Shown here: positions 1 to 7,090 of the stretch, in pieces
Layout of the letters: each line of letters begins with the position of its first letter
Numbering within the stretch: the stretch's first letter is position 1
Notes under the pieces: generated by a model
Told to the model about the DNA's origin: nothing
The model's input: only the letters and a program-made list of their open reading frames with translations
Databases searched by the model: none
Position numbers and translations under genes: made by a program
NCBI GenBank assembly: GCA_024703855.1
Contig: CP087965.1
Location: 3,464,001-3,528,000 of the forward strand
Reading direction: 5' to 3'
Source: Polaromonas sp. P2-4
GTDB lineage: Bacteria; Pseudomonadota; Gammaproteobacteria; Burkholderiales; Burkholderiaceae_C
Length of the DNA stretch: 64,000 bases

Positions 1-225
1 CACCGCCGCATGCTTGATGCCTGGGGTCAGCTGCCACACGCCCACAATCATCATGAGGTTGGCCGCGCTGTCCATGCGCAGCCAGGCGGTGTCCACCTTG
101 CTCATGCGCTCGCCCGACAAACCCAGGGTGCCCGAGACGGCCCGTGTGACATTTTTCCGAACGCTCTTTGCCACGTTTTGAGCGACTTGTTTTCCTGCTG
201 CCTGGACCGTAACGCGTGTGACCAT
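1..225 (-). CDS. wax ester synthase/diacylglycerol acyltransferase (WS/DGAT), N-terminal part only
   Basis: Seventy-five codons run from an ATG at 225 off the left edge of the window. The start is preceded by GGAGAG about five bases upstream. After a basic, amphipathic leader of about 40 residues comes GERMSKVDTAWLRMDSAANL followed by MMIVGVW, which matches the opening of bacterial WS/DGAT acyltransferases (the 'D-x-x-W-L-x-M' block ahead of the HHxxxDG motif, which lies outside the window). Family knowledge: these enzymes esterify acyl-CoA with fatty alcohols or diacylglycerol at the inner membrane to build wax ester or triacylglycerol droplets. The gene diverges from an acyl-CoA-binding protein, and a fatty acyl-CoA reductase lies 20 kb away, both consistent with this role. 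The catalytic core cannot be seen. Confidence 0.72.
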   Translation of the reverse strand, partial: MVTRVTVQAAGKQVAQNVAKSVRKNVTRAVSGTLGLSGERMSKVDTAWLRMDSAANLMMIVGVWQLTPGIKHAAV

Positions 226-265
226 GAACTCTCCAAAATTATTAAATAGCGCGGAGCTAACAATT

Positions 266-421
266 TTCCGCAGGGCCGCCCCAAGGAAAATTAGCCCCCT
301 CGGGGGGCAGCGCATTACACGCAGTGAAAAGCGTGGGGGCGCCAATTTCCGCAGGGCCGCCCCAAGGAAAATTAGCCCCCTCGGGGGGCAGCGCATTACA
401 CGCAGTGAAAAGCGTGGGGGC
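266..421. repeat. two tandem copies of a dispersed GC-rich repeat (family A, period 81 bp)
   Basis: Two near-identical copies (about 266-340 and 347-421) sit between the divergent WS/DGAT and ACBP genes. Each reads from TTCCGCAGGGCCGCCCCAAG through a CCCCCTCGGGGGG palindrome and ACACGCAGTGAAAAGCGTGG. The same element, inverted, occurs at 2288-2357 and 3291-3362, and a diverged relative lies in 50243-50470. The C-rich/G-rich inverted core could form a strong hairpin. I associate such elements with Comamonadaceae intergenic regions; their function is unknown to me. Confidence 0.85.
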
Positions 422-516
422 AAACCTCTATTCTGCAAGGAAGTGTATGGCTAAGATACCGGGCAGATACCCCAAGCACCATCATTGGTGACCAACTTCT
501 AAAACGGAGCATTCTC

Positions 517-771
517 ATGTCAGACCTGAAAGCCGCTTTCGACAAAGCCATGGCCGATTCTAAAAATCTCAGCGAGCGTCCTGATAACGCGACGCTGCTG
601 AAAATTTACGCGCTGTACAAGCAGGGCAGTACCGGCGACAACATTGAGAAAAAACCCGGCTTCAGCGAGATGGTGGCCCGCGCCAAGTGGGACGCCTGGA
701 ACAACCTCAAAGGCACCTCGCAAGACGATGCCATGCAGCTGTACATTGACCTGATTGCGGATCTGAGCTGA
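517..771 (+). CDS. acyl-CoA-binding protein (ACBP)
   Basis: An 84-residue protein with the full ACBP fold signature: an amphipathic first helix (residues 2-15), the YALYKQGSTGD block (about residues 31-41) that contacts the CoA phosphate, and KWDAWNNLKG (about 58-67). The length equals the family norm (84-92). The ATG at 517 follows GGAG. The protein binds long-chain acyl-CoA in the cytosol and buffers or delivers it to acyltransferases. ACBP is common in eukaryotes but patchy in bacteria, and is known in Burkholderiales. It is transcribed away from the WS/DGAT gene, an acyl-CoA consumer, so it may supply that enzyme. The frame is intact. Confidence 0.95.
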   Translation: MSDLKAAFDKAMADSKNLSERPDNATLLKIYALYKQGSTGDNIEKKPGFSEMVARAKWDAWNNLKGTSQDDAMQLYIDLIADLS

Positions 772-780
772 ATTATTAGA

Positions 781-833
781 AAAAATAGCTGCCTGCCCAG
801 GTAATACGGGCGCGAGCAGCTATCAATTGTGTA
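781..833. repeat. short dispersed palindromic repeat (family B), intergenic copy
   Basis: In reverse complement this reads TGATAGCTGCTCGCGCCCGT, then CTGGGCAGGCAGCTATTTTT. It is one of about eight related 50-60 bp copies in the window (781, 6251, 10467, 14800, 15985, 23901, 60303, 61364), recognised by GATAGCT, a GCGCCC block, a TGGGC block and a T-run. Located just after the ACBP stop codon, it may act as a transcript end structure. Confidence 0.7.
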
Positions 834-862
834 GCAAGCTCAGGCTTGCCGCAGTCTGGCCG

Positions 863-1850
863 TCAATCGGCCTTGATGCCTGACAGCTTGACGATGCGGC
901 CCCACATGCTGCGCTCGTTGGCGCTGAGTTTTGCCAGTTCTTCGCCGCCCAGAAACACCGCCTTGGCACCTTGTTCTTCCGCCCGCTTCCTGAAATGCTC
1001 GGACTCCACCACCTGCTTGATGGCCGCTGAAATCCGGCCAAGCGTGTCGTTCGGCATTCCGTTCGGGCCGTAAACCGCAAACCAGGATGAGGCCACCAGT
1101 GAAACGCCGCGCTCAGTGGCCGTCGGGATCTCCGGCAAGGCGGCCAGCCGCGTGCGGCCCGTCACCATCAAGGCCTTGAGTTTGCCCGAGCGGATATGCG
1201 GCAGCAAAGGTGGCGGCGTCGTGATGGTGAAGTCCACGGAGCCGCCCAGCAGGTCGGTCAGCGCCTGGCCGGTGCCGCGGTAGGGAATGTGGACCAGGAA
1301 GGTTCGGGTCAGGTCTTTCAGCAACTCCGTGGTCACATGCTGCAACGAGCCATTGCCGCTGGAGGCGTAGTTGATCTTGCCGGGATTGGCCTTGGCGTAC
1401 GCAATGAATTCGGCAAAGGTGTTGGCCGGGAAATTGCTGCGCACCACCATCAGCTGCGGCGCATCAATCAGGTGCCCGATGGGCTTCAAGTCCTTGCCGG
1501 GATCAAAGCCCGCCACCGGCTGCAGCAGCGGCGTGATGCACTGGTAGCCCGAGTACTGCACCAGCAGGGTGGTACCGTCGGCAGGCGCGCGTGCGACCAG
1601 TTGACCGGCGATGTTGCCATTGCCGCCACCGCGGTTGTCCACCACCACCGAGGTGCCCAGAATTTTGCCGAGCGGCTCGGCCAGCAGGCGTGCCTGCAAT
1701 GTCCGTGGTGCCGCCGGCGGGGGTAGGCACCACCAGCGTGATGGGGCGGCCTGCCGGTTGCGCAGCGGCTTGGCCGAGGAAAGAGGTGGCAGCGGTGGTC
1801 GCCGCGGCCGCCGCGCCGGTGATCAGGGTTCTTCTGGAAATCCGGGTCAT
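863..1850 (-). CDS. tripartite tricarboxylate transporter receptor (Bug/TctC family), one frameshift
   Basis: A periplasmic solute receptor of the Bug family, a group greatly expanded in Burkholderiales. The N-terminus (MTRISRRTLITG, then an Ala-rich stretch ending AAAQPAG) is a twin-arginine-like signal, followed by the hallmark PITLVVPTPAGGTTDIA. The ATG at 1850 has GGAG six bases upstream and is preferred over an ATG at 1862. Near 1690 the frame breaks by one base; the second frame resumes at ARLLAEPLGKILG and runs through VVDNRGGGNGNIAGQL to VKLSGIKAD at 863. The joined protein is about 328 residues, normal for the family. The ligand is not predictable, and no membrane partners lie nearby, which is typical of orphan Bug genes. 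Confidence 0.88.
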
Positions 1851-1887
1851 GTTTGTCTCCATGTCGTTGTTGGTAAAGGGATGGCCG

Positions 1888-2279
1888 TCAGGCCAGTTCT
1901 GAAATCTCGATCAGGTTGAGGTCGGGGTCACGCACATAGACCGAGCGGATTTTTGCGTGGCACCGGTGCGTAAAACCGGGCCTTCGATAATCGGCCAGTG
2001 TTCGCGCTCTAGCCGTTCCATCACCTGCTGCAATGGCTCGTTGGCGATGAAACACAAATCCAGCGCACCCGGCACCGGCACATGGGCCTTGGGCTCGAAC
2101 TCGGCGCCCTTGATGTGCAGGTTGATTTTCTGCTGGCCGAATCGGAAAGCCTTGCGTGAAACCGGCGGTGTGCCACCCACAAAACTTTCCAGCGCCATGC
2201 CGAGAACGCGGGTGTAAAAGTCCACGCAGGCGGCTTCGTTGGCCGTGGTCAGTACCAAATGGTCAAGGTGATCTATCAC
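1888..2279 (-). CDS. VOC-superfamily (glyoxalase/bleomycin resistance-like) protein, one frameshift
   Basis: A small metal-dependent vicinal-oxygen-chelate protein. It opens IDHLDHLVLTTANEAACVDF (the first metal-ligand His region), contains YTRVLGM and LDLCFIA, and approaches the last strand with GPVLRTGAT. A one-base deletion in an A-run near 1956 shifts the frame; the next frame gives KIRSVYVRDPDLNLIEISEL and stops at 1888, restoring the conserved closing strand with the final Glu ligand. The start is a GTG at 2279 whose GTGA overlaps the stop of the HMG-CoA lyase gene, so translation is probably coupled. The reaction is unknown. It may act on a substrate of the neighbouring acyl-CoA pathway. 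Confidence 0.85.
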
Positions 2280-3299
2280 GCAGGTCTGGCCCCCACGCTT
2301 GTCACTGCGTGTACTGCGCTGCCCCCCGAGGGGGCCTTCGCGCCTAGGGGCGGCCCGTCGGCGCTCATCTGTTCCCGCAACGCAGCGACAAACTCCGGCG
2401 CCGGATGCAGATCAGAAATGCACCCCGCCTTGGCCACCTGGCCCGGTACCTCATGGCCGACGATCTGCGGCATCTGCCGCGCCACCGCCAGTAATTTGGA
2501 CAAATCGATGCCGGTGTCGTAACCCATGGCGGCCAGCATGTGGATGGCATCTTCACTGCTGATGTTGCCGCTGGCGCCTGGCGCATAGGGGCAGCCGCCC
2601 AGGCCGCCGAGCGAACCGTCGAAGCGCGTGATGCCGCCCTGCACGGCGGCCAGCACATTGGCCAGGCCCATGCCGCGCGTGTTGTGAAAGTGCAGGGTGA
2701 GTTGCAACTGGTCAAAGCGCTGCTGCAGCGCCTCCACCATGCGGCTGACCTGCGCTGGGTGCGCCATGCCCGTGGTGTCGCAAATCGTGATGCCGCGCAC
2801 GCCCAGGTCGGCGAAACGCCTGACCCAGCCCAGCACGTCCTCTTGCGCCACATCGCCTTCCATCGGGCAGCCAAAGCAGCAGGACAGCGAGACGTTGATG
2901 GGCGTTTTTCCATCAACGTGTTTAATCACTTCCGTCAGTGCCGCAAAGCTGTTCTCCATCGGCATGCGCAGGTTGGCCAGGTTGTGCGTCTGGGAGGTGG
3001 ACATGACAAGGTTGAGCTCATCGGCCCGTGATTCGAGCGCCCGTTCGGCCCCGCGCAGGTTGGGCACCAGCACCGTGTATTCGACACCGGGCACGCGGCG
3101 TATGCGGCCCATCACCTCTTCGGCATCGCGCAGCATCGGTATCGCCTTGGGCGAGGTGAACGAGGTGACCTCGATCTTGGCGTAGCCGCACTCACTCAGC
3201 GCATCGACCAGCGCCACCTTGGTGTCGGTCGCAATGAACGCGCGGTTCGATCTGAAAGCCGTCGCGGGTGGCGACTTCATTGAAGAATATGGCCCCCAC
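2276..3299 (-). CDS. hydroxymethylglutaryl-CoA lyase, frameshift near the N-terminus
   Basis: Cleaves 3-hydroxy-3-methylglutaryl-CoA to acetyl-CoA and acetoacetate (leucine or related branched acyl-CoA breakdown). Visible are FFNEVATRDGFQIEP (substrate-binding R-D-G), KIEVTSFTSPKAIP, SLSCCFGCPMEG, the DTTGMAHP strand, LHFHNTRGMGLAN (HxH metal ligands) and GGLGGCPYAPGASGN with the active-site loop Cys. The N-terminal block lies in a different frame from the rest, with one extra base near 3238. The only in-frame starts are GTG at 3299 or 3308, inside a family A repeat, and the last ~24 residues (from SADGPPLGAKAPSGG) are encoded by another copy of that repeat. The neighbours are a CoA-transferase upstream and a VOC protein downstream. 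Confidence 0.9.
2288..2357. repeat. family A dispersed repeat, translated as the C-terminal tail of HMG-CoA lyase
   Basis: An inverted copy of the 266-421 element: GGCCCCCACGCTTGTCACTG through GCTGCCCCCCGAGGGGG to CTAGGGGCGGCCCG. On the minus strand it is read in frame as the final residues of the lyase, ending at the TGA at 2276-2278. Confidence 0.85.
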
Positions 3300-3362
3300 G
3301 CTTTTCACTTCGTGTAATGCGCTGCCCCCGAGGGGGCTGTGCTTGCTTGGGGCGGCCCTGCG
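3291..3362. repeat. family A dispersed repeat at the start of HMG-CoA lyase
   Basis: Reads GGCCCCCACGCTTTTCACTT, then GCTGCCCCCGAGGGGGC and TTGGGGCGGCCCTG. It has the same orientation as the 2288-2357 copy, so the two form direct repeats that bracket the lyase gene. The candidate GTG start codons (3299, 3308) lie inside it. Confidence 0.85.
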
Positions 3363-3378
3363 CGGCGCACGGTCCGTG

Positions 3379-4616
3379 TCATTGATTTGCTCCTGAAACA
3401 ATCCCTTTGTCCTTGAGTCCCTGGATCTGTTCGGGCGTAAGGCCCAGCTCCTGCAGCACGGCGTCGGTGTCCTGGCCCAGCGTGGGGGCGTTGCGCCGGT
3501 GGCCGCCGGGCGTGAGCGACAGCTTGGGCGTGATGCCGGGCACGGCCAGCGTGCTGCCGTCGTCCATCTGCACGCTATCGAGCATGCCGCGTGCCTGGTA
3601 GTGCGGGTCGGCGGCAATGTCGGCCACGCTGTAGATGCGGCCCCGCGGGGACGGCGGCCTTGTCCAGCGCCGCCAGCACTTCGTCCACCGTGCGCTGCGC
3701 CGCCCATAGTCCGATGGCTTCGTCGATTTCGGCAACACGCGCCACGCGGCCTGCGTTGTCGGCCAATGCCGGGTCGGCAGCCAGGTCGTCACGACCGATC
3801 ACGGCCATCAGCCGTTTGAAAATGCTGTCGCCATTACCGGCAATCAGCGCATAACCTTGGTACTTGCAGCGGTAGGCATTGCTGGGTGCAATGCCGGGCA
3901 GGGCGCTGCCGGCCGGGGCCGCGCACGGCGCCGAACGCGCTGTACTCGGGCAGCAGGCTTTCCATGCAGTTGAACACGGCTTCGTACAGCGCCACGTCGA
4001 TCACCTGGCCGACACCGTGGGCGGTGCGGTGGTGCAGCGCCAGCAAAATGCCGATCACGCCATGCAGTGCGGCCAGCGTGTCGCCAATGCTTACACCGAC
4101 GCGCACCGGCACGCGGCCCGGCTCGGCCGTGAGGTGGCGCAGGCCGCTCATGGCTTCGGCCACCACGCCAAAACCGGGGCGGTCGCGGTAAGGGCCGGTC
4201 TGGCCGTAGCCGCTGATGCGCAGCATGATCAGGCGCGGGTTGAGCCGGAGCAATTCGTCGGGTCCCAGGCCCCAGCCTTCCATCGCACCGGGACGAAAGT
4301 TTTCGATCAGCACGTCGGCATCCAGTGCGAGCTTGCGCACGATGTCCTGGGCCTGGGGATCTTTCAGGTCGAGTGCCAGCGAGCGCTTGTTGCGCGACTG
4401 CACCTGCCACCAGACCGAGGTACCGTCTTTCAGCAGCCGCCATTTGCGCAGCGGGTCACCCGCACCGGGCGGTTCAATCTTGATGACCTCGGCACCAAAG
4501 TCGGCCAAGGTCTTGGCGGCAAACGGCCCGGCGATCAGTTGCCCGAGTTCGAGAACCTTGAGCCCGGCTAGCGGGCCAGGCGAGGTTGCGTGGGAAGATG
4601 AAGAAGCAATGTCCAT
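3379..4616 (-). CDS. family III CoA-transferase (CaiB/BaiF type), two frameshifts
   Basis: Moves CoA between carboxylic acids, or racemises 2-methylacyl-CoA, in the cytosol. It opens PLAGLKVLELGQLIAGPFAA, typical of the family, followed by LADFGAEVIKIEPP, SRNKRSLALDLKDP, LIENFRPGAMEGWGLG and VSIGDTLAALHG, whose Asp is the likely acyl-enzyme nucleophile. The frame breaks near 3905 and again near 3645; across them the protein continues GYALIAGNGDSIFKRLMAVI, then VADIAADPHYQARGML and ends at 3379. The joined length is about 411 residues, near the family norm. It lies just upstream of HMG-CoA lyase, suggesting that it activates an acid for lyase cleavage. The substrate is not decidable from sequence. 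Confidence 0.9.
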
Positions 4617-4653
4617 GGCTGCGCAGTGTGCCGCCGCGGCCGCCCGGCGTCCA

Positions 4654-5592
4654 TTACTTGTTGCGGCCTTTTGCCTTCGCGTTTTGCGAAGGCTGAAGCA
4701 GAAAGTCCACCAGCGAGGTAACGGCCGCGTCGGGTCGGCCGACGGTGGTAGCCACCAGCAGGCGGCGCTGCGCCCAGGCGTCGGTCAGCGGGCGCCAGCT
4801 GAGCTTCATGGTTTTGATGATGGGCAGGCTGGCCCCTTTGGGCAAGACCGCAATGCCCAGGCCCGAGGCCACCATGTGGCACACCGCGTCAAAGCTGCGC
4901 ACCTGCATGCGCAGCTTGAGCGGCCGGTTGGCGGCCAGGGCTGCCTGTTGCTGCTTTTGCAGCATGGCGGCACCGGCGGTCAGGCTGATCCACTCTTCGT
5001 CCAGCGTGTCGGTAAAGGCGATGGGCGTTTTCGTCGCCGCGAGGCAGTGCCTGGCCGGCAGCACCAGCACCAGCTCATCGTTGCGAAAGAGTTGGGTCTC
5101 CAGGCCGTTCGTGTCCGGCCCCTCGACAAACACCGCCACATCGGCCCGGCCTTCGCGCAGCGTGGCGACCACGGCCTCCGACACCTGCTCTTCCAGGTCA
5201 ACGCGCACCTGGGGATGCAGCTCGCCATAACGGGCTAGCAGCGGCGGCAGAAACTGGCTGATCGCGGCGCTGCTGGCGCACAGGCGAATATGCCGTGCAA
5301 TGCCGTGCCGCAAATCGGTCAGTTCAGTGCCAAGTTGCTCCATGGTTTGCAGCAGGGTCAGCCCGTGCTTGACGAAGACCCGGCCGGCCGCCGTGGGCAG
5401 CAGGCCACGCGCATGGCGCTCGAACAGGGTGTCGCCCAGCGCGACCTCCAGCTCGCGGATGCGCCGGCTTGCGGCGGCCAGCGCCAGGTGTGAGTCGCGC
5501 GCCGCAGCGGTCAGGCTGCCGGTCTGGGCGCAGGCCACGGCCAGGCGGATGGACACCAGGTCAAACCGCGCCAGGTTGTAGGTGGCTGCCAC
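4654..5592 (-). CDS. LysR-family transcriptional regulator
   Basis: A 312-residue intact LysR protein. The winged-helix domain occupies residues about 10-70 (LVSIRLAVACAQTGSLTAAA, then AASRRIRELEVALGDTLFER), and an effector-binding periplasmic-protein-like domain follows from about 95 (HIRLCASSAAISQFLPPLLA) to VASGLGIAVLPKGA near 255. It lies directly upstream of, and in the same direction as, the CoA-transferase, HMG-CoA lyase and VOC genes, with 37 bp to the transferase start, so it may be co-transcribed with and control them. The C-terminal tail is basic (NAKAKGRNK). The effector is unknown. Confidence 0.93.
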   Translation of the reverse strand: MAATYNLARFDLVSIRLAVACAQTGSLTAAARDSHLALAAASRRIRELEVALGDTLFERHARGLLPTAAGRVFVKHGLTLLQTMEQLGTELTDLRHGIARHIRLCASSAAISQFLPPLLARYGELHPQVRVDLEEQVSEAVVATLREGRADVAVFVEGPDTNGLETQLFRNDELVLVLPARHCLAATKTPIAFTDTLDEEWISLTAGAAMLQKQQQAALAANRPLKLRMQVRSFDAVCHMVASGLGIAVLPKGASLPIIKTMKLSWRPLTDAWAQRRLLVATTVGRPDAAVTSLVDFLLQPSQNAKAKGRNK

Positions 5593-5604
5593 GTGGGTGC
5601 TTGC

Positions 5605-5945
5605 TCAGGCTTTTTTCTTGGTTGCGCTGGCGGTGGTCTTTTTGGCGGCGGGCGCTTTTTTGCCAGCAAGGCATCGAGGGTTTTCACAATCTCGCCCTCA
5701 ATCGTGCCCTTGAACGCACCGAGCAGAAAGCCGAGTTTGGCCTGCAGGTCAAAGCCGTCCGGGGTCACGGTGAGCGTGCCCGACACGCCTGAGCGCTTGA
5801 AGCACACCTCGTCGGCGTTAGCGCCTTCTTCGTAGGTGCATTCCATGTCGAATTTTTCTTCAGCCTGTTCGGCCCATTTGAAAGCCACCTTGCGGGCTTC
5901 TGCCAAACCCAGGGTGTGTTTGCGTTCGATGTGGATGTCAGCCAT
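5605..5945 (-). CDS. polyhydroxyalkanoate-system protein (PHA granule region family), frameshift at C-terminus
   Basis: A small protein of the 'polyhydroxyalkanoic acid system' family found near PHA granule genes. It reads MADIHIERKHTLGLAEARKV, then FKWAEQAEEKFDMECTYEEG and FKRSGVSGTLTVTPDGFDL, with the closing helix LLGAFKGTIEGEIVKTLDAL. A one-base slip in a run near 5660 takes the raw frame into Pro/Arg-rich nonsense; the next frame gives LAGKKAPAAKKTTASATKKK and stops at 5605, the Lys/Ala tail expected for a granule protein. The start at 5945 is preferred over 5957 because GGAG precedes it. Role inferred by family: granule-associated or PHA-related. A phasin is encoded at 19.1-19.7 kb. Confidence 0.85.
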
Positions 5946-5965
5946 GGCGGTCTCCATGTTATTGA

Positions 5966-7090
5966 TTATTGATTTGTGTTGTGGGTTGTCAGGGCTTGGT
6001 GGCGCTCGTTTTTGGGAAGCTCGGCCAGCCGTTTCACCGCATCATAAAACCGAGGCCAGTCGCGCCCCTCGCGCTCGAACAGGGCCTCAAAACCGGGCAC
6101 CAGTTCATCATAGGCAGCCTGCGCGCCCAACGACGCGTTGTTGGCGCGCGCCACCCAGGCGTCATAGCCGGCAAAGCCACCCCAAGAGGTTTTGAGCTGC
6201 GCGTAGTTGTCATGGAAGCGCTGCATGGTCGCTGCTTTTGTCTCTCTCATTGCTATGTTTTTGATAGCTTCTTGCGCCCGATCGTCCTGGGCTGAAGCCT
6301 CTTTTTCCTTGTAAATGGCGGTTAGTTCACGGCGCGTGGCCAGCGCCAGCGCCCGGAACTGCCGACGCCGCCCGTCAAACACGGCGTATTCCTGGCGGGC
6401 AGCGTCGCTGGCCTGGCTGGCCAGCCAGCGCTGGCTGCCCAGCCGCTCGACGGCGGTGGCAAAAGACTCGTTGAACACGGTGTCGTCCCTGGCGTAGACC
6501 ACTTGGTGCGCCAGCTCATGAAAAATCAGCCGGGCCAGTTCACCCTCGGGGTAGGTGATGAAGGTATTGAGCAGCGGGTCGCCACCGGCCCAGTTCATCA
6601 AGCCCAGGGTGGAGTAGGCGGGCACGCCCTGCACGCCGGTCTCCAGGCCTTCGGCTTTGAGTTTTTCTGCCTCAAGGCGCGCCTCGGTCTCGTTGAAATA
6701 GCCGCGGTAGCCGACGCAGCCCGCAACCGGGAAACACCAGGTCTTGAGCGTCAGCGAGAACTCAGGCGCAGCCACCACGTTCCAGACGACCGCACTGCGG
6801 TGCAGGTCGGCGTAACGGCGGTAGCTGGCGTTGTCGGGCAGCTTCAGCTCGGTCACGGCAAAGCTGCGGATGCGTTGGCTCAAAGCCAGCCGCATTTTGA
6901 GTGTTTTCGACGTTTGGGTATCGCCCAGCCAGTCATCGACAGGGCGCGCGGCGTTGAGCATGTGCAGGTGACCGCTGACGGACTGCCAGTAGTAGCCGAC
7001 ATTCGCGCAGCCGCTGAGGCATAACGCCGCCACGCCTGCGGCCAATGCCGCTATCAAACCTGTAACTGCCAAGGTGAGTGCCCGTTTCAC
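5966..7090 (-). CDS. predicted lipoprotein aminopeptidase (DUF2265/PF10023-type zinc peptidase)
   Basis: About 374 residues from a GTG at 7090 whose GTGA overlaps the stop of the molybdopterin oxidoreductase, implying translational coupling. The N-terminus is a membrane segment (ALTLAVTGLIAALAAG) ending in the lipobox LSGC, so the mature protein should be lipid-anchored. Next come the family marker NVGYYWQSVSGHL, YFNETEARLEAEKLKA, and the zinc-binding LIFHELAHQVVYARDD with NESFATAVE supplying the third ligand. Between about residues 265 and 300 a segment (ASAQDDRAQEAIKN) is encoded by a family B repeat. The substrate and physiological role are unknown to me; the frame is intact. Confidence 0.85.
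   Translation of the reverse strand: MKRALTLAVTGLIAALAAGVAALCLSGCANVGYYWQSVSGHLHMLNAARPVDDWLGDTQTSKTLKMRLALSQRIRSFAVTELKLPDNASYRRYADLHRSAVVWNVVAAPEFSLTLKTWCFPVAGCVGYRGYFNETEARLEAEKLKAEGLETGVQGVPAYSTLGLMNWAGGDPLLNTFITYPEGELARLIFHELAHQVVYARDDTVFNESFATAVERLGSQRWLASQASDAARQEYAVFDGRRRQFRALALATRRELTAIYKEKEASAQDDRAQEAIKNIAMRETKAATMQRFHDNYAQLKTSWGGFAGYDAWVARANNASLGAQAAYDELVPGFEALFEREGRDWPRFYDAVKRLAELPKNERHQALTTHNTNQ
6251..6305. repeat. family B palindromic repeat inside the aminopeptidase gene
   Basis: Plus strand TGCTATGTTTTTGATAGCTT, then TTGCGCCCG and CCTGGGCTGAAGCCTCTTTT. It matches the intergenic copies but is read through in frame on the minus strand as part of the peptidase. Confidence 0.75.
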
